A DNA stretch of 64,000 nucleotides, from NCBI RefSeq assembly GCF_018853465.1, contig NZ_JABBOU010000009.1, forward strand, positions 9,525 through 73,524. The letters are read 5' to 3'. This DNA is from Acidithiobacillus montserratensis. Lineage in GTDB: Bacteria; Pseudomonadota; Gammaproteobacteria; Acidithiobacillales; Acidithiobacillaceae. The notes under the pieces are model-generated. The model was not told where the DNA came from and made no database searches. It saw only the letters and a list, made by a program, of their open reading frames with translations. Both the position numbers and the translations under genes were made by a program. Below are positions 7,726 to 16,073 of the stretch, piece after piece; the first letter of the stretch is position 1, and each line of letters starts with the position of its first letter.

Positions 7726-9302
7726 CAGCGATCGTTCTCCGCTACGGACAGGCCCCAGGTGGCCAGAATGATGGGAAAATCCTGGAATGCCGCCCCTTCA
7801 ATGGCGCGTTCGAAGGCGTGCCAGTTTCTGAAGCCGGGTGTCCCGAGGCGCAGGCGCGTGATCAAGCCGTCTGCAGTGCAGCGCAGCCAGTGAAAAGTGG
7901 CGCCTGAGGGCGCTTCTACCCAGGCCAGGGCATGCCCCTCGCGCACCGGGCAGGGGCTGTGTATGGGGCCGTCTGGTAAAAAGGCCAGCAAATCGAGGAT
8001 CAGTTTGACGCTGATCCGGCTTTCGGCAAAAAATACCCGTAAGCGGGCGTAGCCATCGCCTTCTTCTTCCAACGGAACATCAGGCGCCAGGAATCCATAC
8101 TGTCCATAAGGCAAATTGCGCCGCAAGTCGATGTTTCTGCCCGAGGCTCTGGCGATGGGACCGACTACCCCGTAAGTTTTGGCCATCTGGCTGTCGAGCG
8201 TGCCCATTTCTTCGATACGATCAAGAAAGCTGGAGCTTTCTTCCAGGTGCTGTTCCAGCGCACGCATGCGCTGATCAATGGCAGGCAGATTGTTGTGAAG
8301 TATTTCGAGAGCGTCTGTATTCAGATCTTCGCGGAGTCCTCCCGGCGTCAGGACGCCAAAAAAATAGCGATGTCCACACAGTCTGGCGCTGAGTCTCAGC
8401 AAATCTTCGACGATGCCTTGGGCCAGGGCCTTGGCCACGGACAGGGCCGTGGATCCGGCAATTTCGGCAATGTTGGCGGCATGATGACGGATGCGCTCCA
8501 GCTCGGCGAACACCATCCGCAATTGTTCGGCGCGGGGAGGTGGCTGACACGCGCCAATTTGTTCCAATGCCTGACAATAAGCCCAGCCATGGGCAAATGC
8601 TGAGGCACCGGCAAAGCGTTCTGCCAGCAGCAGGCCCTGATCAACCGTACGGCCTTCGGCAATTTTTTCGACCCCGCGATATTTGTAAAACAGTCGGGTA
8701 TGGAGATAGCGGATCTGCTCACCCGGTGTTTCGAGCAGCCACAGCCCGGATTCATTGAAATCTCCCCAGACTGGACCGATGGGAAAAACGATAGCGCCTT
8801 CTTCCTGTAAAAGTCGGGGCGGTGCCCATTCTGCGCCAGTGCCATGGGCATCCGGACGTTTGCTGCCGTCAAACTGGCGGCGCATGGGGTCTATCCCTTC
8901 CGGCCAGTCATCATCGTGCAATACAAAATCGCCCAGAAAGGGGTGACCGCTGAAACGCAGTCCATACAAATCCCAGGCCTCGCGTTCGTGCCAGTCAGCG
9001 GCGTGAACGGTATCACTGATGGCCGGCAATTCTGCCCCCGCCTTGACGGCGACCTTCAGCTCGATCAATTTCCCGGTGGCAGGTAGATAAAACAGATAAT
9101 GCACCGTCAAATTTTCCTGATCGGCAAGTTCTTCCACCAGCAGGGTGGCAAATTCGGCCTCTTCTTTTTCCAGCAGATACCGGGTCAGCGTGGGTAACTG
9201 TTCTGCTGGACACATTATCTGTAACCATTGTTCAGAATGTTCGTGCCAGGACAGTGCAGAGTTGCTGTGCAGCACGGTTTGCAGTTCTATGGAAATACTC
9301 AC
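7725..9302 (-). CDS. hyfG: HyfG-like large subunit (NuoC-NuoD fusion) lacking Ni-Fe ligands, operon A
   Basis: A 525-residue protein: an N-terminal NuoC-like domain (residues 1-150, with HEREAWDLYGLRFSGHP near 105) fused to a group 4 hydrogenase large-subunit/NuoD-like domain. In true hydrogenases the L1 motif carries CxxC within an ERVCG context; here residues 228-239 read ERFAGASAFAHG with no Cys. The C-terminal L2 motif (DPCxxC) is replaced by residues with no Cys (ATWGLSVAENDR). It therefore cannot bind the Ni-Fe centre and resembles the hydrogenase-related (Ehr) group, whose reaction is unknown. ATGA overlap with the upstream hyfF-like gene shows coupling. Confidence 0.88.
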   Translation of the reverse strand: MSISIELQTVLHSNSALSWHEHSEQWLQIMCPAEQLPTLTRYLLEKEEAEFATLLVEELADQENLTVHYLFYLPATGKLIELKVAVKAGAELPAISDTVHAADWHEREAWDLYGLRFSGHPFLGDFVLHDDDWPEGIDPMRRQFDGSKRPDAHGTGAEWAPPRLLQEEGAIVFPIGPVWGDFNESGLWLLETPGEQIRYLHTRLFYKYRGVEKIAEGRTVDQGLLLAERFAGASAFAHGWAYCQALEQIGACQPPPRAEQLRMVFAELERIRHHAANIAEIAGSTALSVAKALAQGIVEDLLRLSARLCGHRYFFGVLTPGGLREDLNTDALEILHNNLPAIDQRMRALEQHLEESSSFLDRIEEMGTLDSQMAKTYGVVGPIARASGRNIDLRRNLPYGQYGFLAPDVPLEEEGDGYARLRVFFAESRISVKLILDLLAFLPDGPIHSPCPVREGHALAWVEAPSGATFHWLRCTADGLITRLRLGTPGFRNWHAFERAIEGAAFQDFPIILATWGLSVAENDR

Positions 9303-10780
9303 CCTTGCACCTCTAACAACTGCGCCGCTTCATGTACCAGATGGGTCAATGGTGGGGGAAGATAAAAGCCAAAAACCAGAACCGGGATGAAGGCAATGGC
9401 CATGGCCGCCAGGCTGCTGCGGGGAATTTTTATGGCAGGGGAGGGCTCATTCTGGGCCGTATCCGGTGTACCAAAGGCGATGCGCGTAGCCTGGTAGGCC
9501 AGGGCAATGAAGGCGATCACTATAAAGGCGGTCAGCAGGCCTGTGGGCAGATACTGACCGTTACTGTAGCCGGTATCGAGAATTTCAAATTCCGACAGGA
9601 AAAGGGCAAAAGGCGGAGCGCCGGCAATAGCCAGGGTGCCGAGAATCAGCGCCCAGCCAACCGCCGGAGCACGGCTGATCAGCCCCCGCACCTTGGCAAT
9701 TTCCTGGGTGCCAAAAATGATGCCGGCCAGGCCTGCCGCAAAAAAGCAGAAAGATTTGGTAAAGCCGTGGGCAAACAGCTGATAGACGGTGCCCTGCTCA
9801 TGAACGGCGGCGCCAATGCCGCAGGCAGTGAGGATAATGCCCATGTGTTCAATGGTGGAATAGGCGAACATTCTTTTGAAATCATGTACCTGTATCAGCA
9901 TGAAGGCAGCGCTGCCGACGGTGATGAGTCCGGCAGTCATGTACCAGGCGGCCGGATCATGGATGCCCGGATTGACCGCGAGTGCCGGGTAGATACGTAA
10001 CAACATGTAGAGGGCTGCACTGGTTTCAACTCCGGATAATACGGCGCAGACCGAAGCGGGAGCCTGACTGTGGGCATCAGGAAGCCAGGTGTGCATGGGG
10101 ACCAGACCGGTTTTGGCACCAAAACCGATCAGCCATAATACAAAAGCCAGGAGCAGCAAAGGCGCCGACATATGGGGTGCGGCTTTCAGCAGGCCGTCCC
10201 AGGTGGGGGCCTGCCCGGCGGCATGGGTTCCATAGTACAGCATCAATACCCCGAGCAAGGCGATCATGGCCCCCATACTGGTCAGAGCCACATATTTCCA
10301 GGCGGCTTCCAGCGCTTCGGCCCGATCTTCATAAGCCACCAGAAATGCCGAAAAAACGGTGGTGAGCTCAATGGCAATCCACATGAGGGCTAGATTGGCC
10401 ACCAGAGGTACGGCGAGGATGACCAGGGCAAAAACATTCATCAGCGGAAAATACTGGCGGTAACGCGGTTCTGCGGCGTCTTTGGCCTGTTCCTGTTGGC
10501 GGGCCCACAGGTAACCGATGGCATAAAGGGAGGAAGTAAAGTAAACAAAGCTCACCGGCAGCAAATACAGGGCACCCAGAGCGTCCAGATAAAACAGGCC
10601 ATCGCTCCCGCTCAAGGGACCATGGGCTTCTACCTGCCAGGCTGCGGAAATCGCCAATAGCAGGGTAATAAAAGCGGCGAGCACACTGAAATAAGGTGCG
10701 GAACGCCGGTTTGCCAGGGCGAGCAAAGCGCCGCACAGGGGCACAAGCAGAATAAGTGCTGGCAGCCATTCAGTGTTCAT
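9299..10780 (-). CDS. hyfF: HyfF/NuoN-like antiporter subunit, operon A
   Basis: A 493-residue polytopic membrane protein of the NuoL/M/N family. Seen: WIAIELTTVFSAFLVAYE with the conserved Glu near residue 130, the pump block PMHTWLPDAHSQAPASV near residue 235, and KRMFAYSTIEHMGI near residue 315. The start at 10780 (MNTEWLPA) overlaps the end of the hyfE-like gene by 11 bp; the frame is open further upstream but that part would lie inside hyfE. Length matches E. coli HyfF (526). It is the second of two pump-like subunits in the operon. Confidence 0.87.
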   Translation of the reverse strand: MNTEWLPALILLVPLCGALLALANRRSAPYFSVLAAFITLLLAISAAWQVEAHGPLSGSDGLFYLDALGALYLLPVSFVYFTSSLYAIGYLWARQQEQAKDAAEPRYRQYFPLMNVFALVILAVPLVANLALMWIAIELTTVFSAFLVAYEDRAEALEAAWKYVALTSMGAMIALLGVLMLYYGTHAAGQAPTWDGLLKAAPHMSAPLLLLAFVLWLIGFGAKTGLVPMHTWLPDAHSQAPASVCAVLSGVETSAALYMLLRIYPALAVNPGIHDPAAWYMTAGLITVGSAAFMLIQVHDFKRMFAYSTIEHMGIILTACGIGAAVHEQGTVYQLFAHGFTKSFCFFAAGLAGIIFGTQEIAKVRGLISRAPAVGWALILGTLAIAGAPPFALFLSEFEILDTGYSNGQYLPTGLLTAFIVIAFIALAYQATRIAFGTPDTAQNEPSPAIKIPRSSLAAMAIAFIPVLVFGFYLPPPLTHLVHEAAQLLEVQG

Positions 10781-11447
10781 GGAGCTTGTCCAGAGTGCCC
10801 ACACGCGTGGAGCCGGTAACCCGGCGAATGCTGCGGATGAGTAGGCCAATCACCAGGGCGACAATGGGCACGTCCACCGCAGCGGCTATTTCGGCAATGA
10901 CGGTCAGATTATGAACAATGGCGATGGAACCAAAAAAAGCACCATTTTCCATGATCAGCAGACCCATCATCTGCGCCACGCTCTCGCGCCGCAAGGCCAC
11001 AGTGAAGGCTCCCCAAAGGACCATGATCAACCCCGTGGGCAGATTGATGACGGCAAAGGGAACCCCATGCAATGTGGGTAAAACCGGGGCAACCGCAAAC
11101 CAGCCGACCAGGGCAAAAACGGCGGCAACCAGGACCGAAGCAGGAATTCCCAGGGCCTGATCCACTTCGCGACGACCATAGACTTCTTCTCCGGCAGCCC
11201 AGCGCAGTACCAGGGGAACGGCGATAACCTTGGTGACAAAAGTGATCAGGGCTACCCAAAGCAGGTTGACTGTATGCAAGGCATCGGCAAGCACCAGGGC
11301 GGAAAGTGTCAGGGCGATCGACTGGCCCATGAAAAAGCGCAGGGAGGCGAGCATCTGGCGGGAGACCATGACGCCCAGCCCAAATACCACAAATAGCGCT
11401 GCGACGGATCCGGCAATACTGAGCATGATCGGACTGACGGTGATCAT
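10770..11447 (-). CDS. hyfE: HyfE-like membrane subunit, operon A
   Basis: A 225-residue protein with about seven hydrophobic helices; the C-terminal half (MMGLLIMENGAFFGS, then VPIVALVIGLLI) has the NuoK-like pattern with a buried Glu, as in HyfE. The ATG at 11447 shares a base with the stop codon of the hyfC-like gene (TGATG). It bridges NuoK-like and neighbouring subunits in the membrane arm of group 4 complexes. Confidence 0.82.
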   Translation of the reverse strand: MITVSPIMLSIAGSVAALFVVFGLGVMVSRQMLASLRFFMGQSIALTLSALVLADALHTVNLLWVALITFVTKVIAVPLVLRWAAGEEVYGRREVDQALGIPASVLVAAVFALVGWFAVAPVLPTLHGVPFAVINLPTGLIMVLWGAFTVALRRESVAQMMGLLIMENGAFFGSIAIVHNLTVIAEIAAAVDVPIVALVIGLLIRSIRRVTGSTRVGTLDKLHEH

Positions 11448-12409
11448 CAGGCAATTCCTGTCAGCCGGATGCTGACTGCAAAGAGACAAATGATGAAAGC
11501 CACGGCGAGAAACTCGGAAATTCTGAACAGCCTTAGCTTCGCGAGGGTGGTTTCCACCAGGGCGAGAATGATGACAAAAGCCAGCAATTTGAGCAGAACC
11601 AGACCAACAGCTGCGAGAACAGCTGTCCACTGCGTGCTCTGCGCCAGCCCCCAGGGGGTCACCAGTACATTCACAAACACCAGTGCCAGCACCATGAGTT
11701 TGTTGGCCCCACCCCATTTCATCAATGCCGCGCTGGTCCCGGAATACTCCAGCCCTTTGGAATGGCCGATCATGGCGATTTCTACTTTTCCTGCTGGACT
11801 GTCTACCGGAATACGGCCCTCATCGGCCAGTATCAGCAGGAAAAAAGCGAGAATGACCATAAAGTGGGCAGGCTGTAACATGCTGGCCCATGATGCCCCC
11901 CAGGTGGCAGTCACAAAATAAGGGATGGTGCTGTTGGCAACGTAAGACACGCTAAAAAACACCATGATGAAAACAGGTTCGGCGAGAAAACCCACCATGT
12001 GGGTCCGGCTGGCGCCGACGGCGGCATAAAGATTGCCTGTATCCATGCCGCCCAGGGCCACAAAAAAACCGGAAATGGCCATCAGGAAACCCACAGCAAC
12101 CATATCTCCCATAAAAGCAAAAAACAGGGGATAAGCCGTCAGAGCAGGTATCAGTAACACGACGAAAAGAGGCATCACAAAAGCGACGATGGGGGCAAAG
12201 CGGAATACCCAGGTGGACTGTTCGGAAATGACTTCATCCTTGGCAAAAAGCTTCCAGATATCGCGATAAGTCTGCCAGACGCTGACGCCACTTTTTCCCT
12301 GGATGATTTCTTCCAGACGGTGCAGCACCCCTTCCACCAAGGGGGCAAACAAAAGAATGAAGCCCACTTGACAGAGATTCAGCACCAGATGGGTCCAGAG
12401 CGTGCTCAT
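11447..12409 (-). CDS. hyfC: HyfC/NuoH-like membrane anchor subunit, operon A
   Basis: A 320-residue NuoH/HycD family membrane protein. Seen: GVSVWQTYRDIWKLFAKD near residue 40, and DEGRIPVDSPAGKVEIAMIGHS near residue 195, matching the Glu/Asp-rich loop that faces the quinone or hydrogenase module in complex I and HycD. Its ATG overlaps the stop of the preceding unknown gene (ATGA at 12406-12409). It would connect the peripheral Fe-S arm to the pumps. Confidence 0.88.
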   Translation of the reverse strand: MSTLWTHLVLNLCQVGFILLFAPLVEGVLHRLEEIIQGKSGVSVWQTYRDIWKLFAKDEVISEQSTWVFRFAPIVAFVMPLFVVLLIPALTAYPLFFAFMGDMVAVGFLMAISGFFVALGGMDTGNLYAAVGASRTHMVGFLAEPVFIMVFFSVSYVANSTIPYFVTATWGASWASMLQPAHFMVILAFFLLILADEGRIPVDSPAGKVEIAMIGHSKGLEYSGTSAALMKWGGANKLMVLALVFVNVLVTPWGLAQSTQWTAVLAAVGLVLLKLLAFVIILALVETTLAKLRLFRISEFLAVAFIICLFAVSIRLTGIA

Positions 12410-12843
12410 GACAGCCCTACTTTGTAACCCAGTGCGGCCAGCAGGTCACCAATACCCATCAACCCCAAAGCCCATTTCCAGCGTGCTCCCTGCACCCATT
12501 GACCCAGGGTGAGTCCTACGCCCAACGGGGCCGCAGCGCCCATAAAACTGCTGGCTGTGGCAATGCTGGCCATATCCTCAATAATATCTCTATAACTGCA
12601 GGGATGTTGATAGTGACCAATAAATTCGCAATCCGTTTTGACAGATTTCTGGAGAGAAGAATGTAAAATCATGGGCAGAACATGGGCTGTTCCACTGGCG
12701 CATATCCACAAATCTACACCAGACCGTGAGTATTCTTCGGCTTTTCGGGAAACTCGGGTGGCCAGCGCTTCTACCGATTGCTTCAAAACTATGGGCTGTT
12801 TTGGGCGCAAATTCGGTACTGTAAAAGATTGCGATGATGACAA
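12406..12843 (-). CDS. unknown membrane-associated protein, first gene of fluoride-riboswitch operon A
   Basis: A 145-residue protein that I cannot assign. The N-terminal 95 residues are soluble (VSRKAEEYSRSGVDLWICASG, then QHPCSYRDIIEDMA with two Cys nearby), and the last 50 residues are hydrophobic and Gly-rich (SSFMGAAAPLGVGLTLGQ, WKWALGLMGIGDLLAALGYK), suggesting one or two membrane helices. I prefer the TTG at 12843, which has GGAGGG five bases upstream. The frame is also open to a GTG at 12897, but that codon lies inside the fluoride riboswitch hairpin and has no SD. It is coupled to hyfC by an ATGA overlap. No counterpart exists at the head of operon B. Confidence 0.72.
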   Translation of the reverse strand: MSSSQSFTVPNLRPKQPIVLKQSVEALATRVSRKAEEYSRSGVDLWICASGTAHVLPMILHSSLQKSVKTDCEFIGHYQHPCSYRDIIEDMASIATASSFMGAAAPLGVGLTLGQWVQGARWKWALGLMGIGDLLAALGYKVGLS

Positions 12844-12879
12844 ATTACCCTCCACATGCCAAACTTTAATTCGGTCAAT

Positions 12880-12929
12880 GTAGAAGTCATCAGCCACAAA
12901 GGCGGTTATTTGGTGGACTTCATCACCAT
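12880..12929 (-). promoter_or_regulatory. fluoride (crcB) riboswitch, operon A
   Basis: Read on the minus strand, this 50-nt element has the crcB-motif order: P1 stem GGTG/CACC around the loop ATGAAGTC, the linker AAATAACC, a small stem GCC-TTTGT-GGC, and the conserved 3' end TGATGACTTCTAC. The loop bases GAAGTC are exactly complementary to GACTTC in the 3' end, giving the expected pseudoknot. The paralogous element upstream of operon B has compensatory changes in P1 and in the pseudoknot. It starts at the predicted transcription start. The P1 bases TCCAC can also pair with GTGGA of the downstream SD, which suggests translational control with fluoride freeing the SD (inference). Confidence 0.85.
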
Positions 12930-12935
12930 CGATTA

Positions 12936-12964
12936 ATTATACAAAATTAAATCATTTCATTCAA
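12936..12964 (-). promoter_or_regulatory. sigma70-type promoter of operon A
   Basis: TTGAAT (12959-12964) and TATAAT (12936-12941) are separated by 17 bases on the minus strand in an AT-rich stretch. The start site is predicted about seven bases on, near 12929, which is exactly where the riboswitch begins. Confidence 0.75.
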
Positions 12965-13003
12965 ATTTAATTCCCCAAATTATACTACAGTACATATTAA
13001 AAT

Positions 13004-13390
13004 TCACGATAATACGGACAGCTTTTCGGCCGCTGAAACCCTGACGGCATGTGCGGGGTGATGGCTGAGTTTCTCCAGTGCTTCGCGTTTTTCTGATCCG
13101 GACGGAAGACGTTCAATGGCATCCAGCACTGCCATACCCTGAACGACATCCACGGGATACTGGGCCGCACAATCGGCCAGAGGGCCCGCTGCTTCCGGAC
13201 GCTTCTGGTTAGCCAGGCTGAGAATGGCGCCCATCCGTACTTCTGAATGGGGATTGCGTAGAGCCCAGATCAGTCGATCAAAATAGGGCGTTTCCCGCTC
13301 CCAGCGTTCAATGTCACGGCCATATACCGGACAAGAGACGCTGCCGACGGGGATCTCGGCATAGCAGAGTGGGCAGTAGTGGTGGTTCAT
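13004..13390 (-). CDS. zinc-ribbon/HEAT-repeat protein, last gene of operon B
   Basis: A 128-residue protein. The first 30 residues look like a half-intact zinc ribbon: CPLC at residues 6-9, then a second knuckle reading CPVYG, where the final Cys is Tyr/Gly. The rest is alpha-helical with HEAT-like units (VRMGAILSLAN, VVQGMAVLDAIERL, VRVSAAEKLSVLS), each carrying the A-A-L pattern of PBS-lyase HEAT repeats. Such modules are protein-binding scaffolds. Its start overlaps the DUF190 stop (ATGA at 13387-13390), so it belongs to the crcB-DUF190 tail of the operon. Function unknown. Confidence 0.75.
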   Translation of the reverse strand: MNHHYCPLCYAEIPVGSVSCPVYGRDIERWERETPYFDRLIWALRNPHSEVRMGAILSLANQKRPEAAGPLADCAAQYPVDVVQGMAVLDAIERLPSGSEKREALEKLSHHPAHAVRVSAAEKLSVLS

Positions 13391-13704
13391 GCGCAGCCGC
13401 AGTCGGCTTCCCAGCGTAAAATATGATTACCGGGAACCAGCTCCAGCAGGTGTGGCATGACCGCATCCACGGTTTCCGGCTCATCAAAAAACTCCAATAC
13501 CAGAGGCAGATGGACGTTCAGGCGCAGGATATCATCAGCATGCACCACCCCCTTGCTGCCAAAACCGGCAATGCCGCGAAAGGCCGTCACGCCATGAACT
13601 TTGTACTGATCATGGAGCATGCGAAATATTTCCTCCATCAGATTGTGGCCGCCGTGTTTGTCGCCTTCTTTGATGTAAATTCGCACTACAGAAACGCTGG
13701 TCAT
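13387..13704 (-). CDS. DUF190 family protein
   Basis: A 105-residue protein of DUF190, a PII-like small fold that is frequently encoded beside crcB. Seen: VRIYIKEGDKHGG near residue 7, the central GVTAFRGIAGFG, and LPLVLEFFDEPETVDAVMPHL. It starts 14 bp after crcB and overlaps the HEAT gene by four bases. The family has been proposed to sense or modulate the neighbouring channel; its ligand is unknown. The start at 13704 was chosen because an SD-like GAGGAG precedes it; an upstream in-frame GTG lacks one. Confidence 0.87.
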   Translation of the reverse strand: MTSVSVVRIYIKEGDKHGGHNLMEEIFRMLHDQYKVHGVTAFRGIAGFGSKGVVHADDILRLNVHLPLVLEFFDEPETVDAVMPHLLELVPGNHILRWEADCGCA

Positions 13705-13718
13705 GATTGTTACTCCTC

Positions 13719-14096
13719 TCAGATACTGCGGGATATCCAGGCACCGGCAAATGCCGCTGCCACACACAGGAATAGTGAAGCAAACATGTAAATCAGAGCC
13801 TTGACGGTATCGCCATTTTCGAACAGTACCAGGGTTTCCAGGGAAAATGTCGAGAAAGTGGTGTAGGCACCCAGACCTCCGGTGAGCATGCCGGTACGCA
13901 ATTCCGGACTGAGGGAAATGCGCTCCAGGGTTTCAAAAAACAAAAAACCCATGATGAAACAGCCCATGATGTTGATGCTTAGTGTGGCCCAGGGAAAATC
14001 TCGTCCAAATACGGTTTGCACCAGCAAACTCTGACCATATCGAGCCCAGGCACCCAACACCGCAAATATGGCAATGAAGCCGAAGGTGGCAAACAT
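13719..14096 (-). CDS. crcB: CrcB/Fluc fluoride channel
   Basis: A 125-residue four-helix protein. Seen: GAWARYG near residue 15, the central LSINIMGCFIMGF with the conserved Asn and Gly-x-Phe, and the hallmark TTFSTF (residues about 79-84) holding the Phe-box and Na+ site. Fluc proteins work as dual-topology dimers and let F- leave the cytoplasm. Only one copy is present, so a homodimer is expected. It follows the hyfB-like gene of operon B by 18 bp on the same strand, and the operon leader is a fluoride riboswitch, which makes the assignment secure. Confidence 0.96.
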   Translation of the reverse strand: MFATFGFIAIFAVLGAWARYGQSLLVQTVFGRDFPWATLSINIMGCFIMGFLFFETLERISLSPELRTGMLTGGLGAYTTFSTFSLETLVLFENGDTVKALIYMFASLFLCVAAAFAGAWISRSI

Positions 14097-14114
14097 TTCT
14101 ACTCCTTAACTGAA

Positions 14115-16073
14115 TTAAATATAAAAAACACTCGCAAAAATGATAATCAGCAATAATCCTATATAGGCAAGATAAGCATTCAAGGAACCATTTTGCAGAG
14201 CCAGTCCGATGCGGTCACTCAAAAACTGAATGAAACGAACAATTGGTCGAAATAACCAGGGGCCGAATACCGGTGCCTGGCTATAATCAAAGTGCAGTTC
14301 CCGCACAAAATAATTACGTTCCGTATGGCTTCTGCGGGTGTTGGTACTGGGACGATACACAAAGCTGTAAAATTCCCGCAAGGCATTGGAAAAAGCCAGG
14401 GCGGTCACTGCATTATTGGCCGGAATCTGCCGCAGACCATGTCCCCAAACCGGCACCCGTTTGCGGCCCTGACGGAGATGACTCCAGCCCAGCAGCGTCA
14501 GGGGAATGAGCGACAACAATAGGCCCATCAGCAGCAACAGCGGCGGGGAAATAAAGGCGAAATGGAAGCGCAGGGGAATCAGAATCGGCCCTTTCACCAT
14601 GGCCTGCAGAGCGGCCGGTACGGCTGGCCAGTTGTCCTGGGCGAGGAAACCCAGCGTCCAGGGCAGGGCTGCGGCATAGGCCAGCACCAGCAAACCGAGA
14701 CCGAGAATCGGCCAGCGTCCGGAAACGGCTTGATGATTTTCCTCACGGCCCAGAAGGCCCAATCCAAACACTTTGATCATGGTGGCCAGGGCGATGGCGG
14801 CAGTCAGTGCCAGGCCGGCACCACCCAGGGCCAAAGTGACCCGGGCAGCAGAGCTGCTCAGGTGAAAATCCTGGAATACGGTCTGGAATAAATACCATTC
14901 ACCGGCAAAACCGGCGGTGGGTGGCATGGCGGCCAGACTCATGGCGCCGAGCAGCGCACCGATACCCAGAGTCCAGGGAGCAAGTGCCAATAGCCGGCTT
15001 TGGGCAATGGCATAGCTTCCCCGGACTCCAGCAACCCGGTCCGCGCTGAGCATCATGCTGCCTTTGGCGAGACTGTGACCACCCAGATGGATGAGTCCTA
15101 CGGTCCAGGCCAGGGTAGAGAGCATGGTGAGCCCATCCGCCCGGAACAGGGACGCCGCACCTAAGGCAACCACGGCGAGCCCGGCATTTTCAGCGGTGGA
15201 AAAAGCCAGCAGACGCCGCCAGTCTTCCTGTTGAAAGGCATATAAAATGGCGAGAATAGCGGTGATGGTTCCCAGGGCCACCAGTAAAATACCGGTGCCG
15301 GTCGCGCTGCTGCGCGGTAACCAGTCGAGCATGGCCCTCCCCAGAGCAAAATAGGCGACATTGAGCACAATACCTGACAGCAAGGCTCCGGAAGCACCAC
15401 TGCCGCTGCCATAAGCGCCGGGATACCACTCATAGAAGGGCAGGATGCCGAGCTTGGCGCCAAAGCCGATGATAAAGAGGATGGCAATACCGAAGGCGGC
15501 GGATCCATAGCCTGCCCATGTGCCCGCCCAGCTGGCAAAATCCGTGTTGTGGGCGCCGAGCAAAAGCAGGCACAGAAGCAGTGCGACAGCACCCACTTCC
15601 AGTAGCGCGAGCATATACAAATTGGCCTGGCCACTTTTTTCGTCTTGCTGCAAGCCGTCGGCCAGAAGCATGATCGCACCGCCGAAGCTTAGAAATTCCC
15701 AGGCGATCAAAAAAGCAATGCCTTCCTGCAGGCCGGCAATACCCAGACATCCCAGCAAGGCGAGACCTGCGCCGGACATCCAGATGCCGGGATTTTTGGC
15801 GCGGCTTGGCGACAGAACAGCGGCTAGTGCGGCGAGCCCCCCCCAGAATATCAACCAGGCAGCCGCTGCTTGCAGGTGCCAGGTGACGGGAATGTCACCC
15901 AGTGACCAGAGCTGACCGGAGCTGTTTCCGGACGAAAGGCTGAGAACGCTGCCCGACAAGGTGGCCAGGGTGCCGATAATGAGGGCAATGCGCGCGCTCT
16001 GAGCCAGTCGCAGCAGGCCCAGGACGATGGCCAGGACAAAAAATCCGGCTGCCAGCAGAAAACTATTCAGCAT
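14115..16073 (-). CDS. hyfB: HyfB-like proton-translocating antiporter subunit, operon B
   Basis: A 652-residue NuoL/M/N-type membrane protein, paralogue of the 704-residue one in operon A. Seen: AWEFLSFGGAIMLLAD with the conserved Glu near residue 125, the pump region LPFYEWYPGAYGSGSGASGA where the usual HxxAP is altered, and DWRRLLAFSTAENAGL. The long C-terminal extension ends in a single helix. The start at 16073 (MLNSFLL) overlaps the upstream NuoB-like gene by 11 bp. The altered pump loop may mean different ion handling from the operon A subunit (inference). Confidence 0.87.
   Translation of the reverse strand: MLNSFLLAAGFFVLAIVLGLLRLAQSARIALIIGTLATLSGSVLSLSSGNSSGQLWSLGDIPVTWHLQAAAAWLIFWGGLAALAAVLSPSRAKNPGIWMSGAGLALLGCLGIAGLQEGIAFLIAWEFLSFGGAIMLLADGLQQDEKSGQANLYMLALLEVGAVALLLCLLLLGAHNTDFASWAGTWAGYGSAAFGIAILFIIGFGAKLGILPFYEWYPGAYGSGSGASGALLSGIVLNVAYFALGRAMLDWLPRSSATGTGILLVALGTITAILAILYAFQQEDWRRLLAFSTAENAGLAVVALGAASLFRADGLTMLSTLAWTVGLIHLGGHSLAKGSMMLSADRVAGVRGSYAIAQSRLLALAPWTLGIGALLGAMSLAAMPPTAGFAGEWYLFQTVFQDFHLSSSAARVTLALGGAGLALTAAIALATMIKVFGLGLLGREENHQAVSGRWPILGLGLLVLAYAAALPWTLGFLAQDNWPAVPAALQAMVKGPILIPLRFHFAFISPPLLLLMGLLLSLIPLTLLGWSHLRQGRKRVPVWGHGLRQIPANNAVTALAFSNALREFYSFVYRPSTNTRRSHTERNYFVRELHFDYSQAPVFGPWLFRPIVRFIQFLSDRIGLALQNGSLNAYLAYIGLLLIIIFASVFYI

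Noticed and set aside
12844..12897. Upstream GTG start at 12897 for the first gene of operon A.
   Set aside because: It lies inside the riboswitch stem, is not preserved in the operon B element, and has no SD; the TTG at 12843 has GGAGGG at good spacing.
12906..12929. A 7-codon ORF at the predicted start of operon A, with an equivalent at 21551-21574 in operon B, looked like a conserved leaderless leader peptide.
   Set aside because: The sequence differences preserve the crcB RNA pairings and change nearly every amino acid, so RNA structure explains the conservation.
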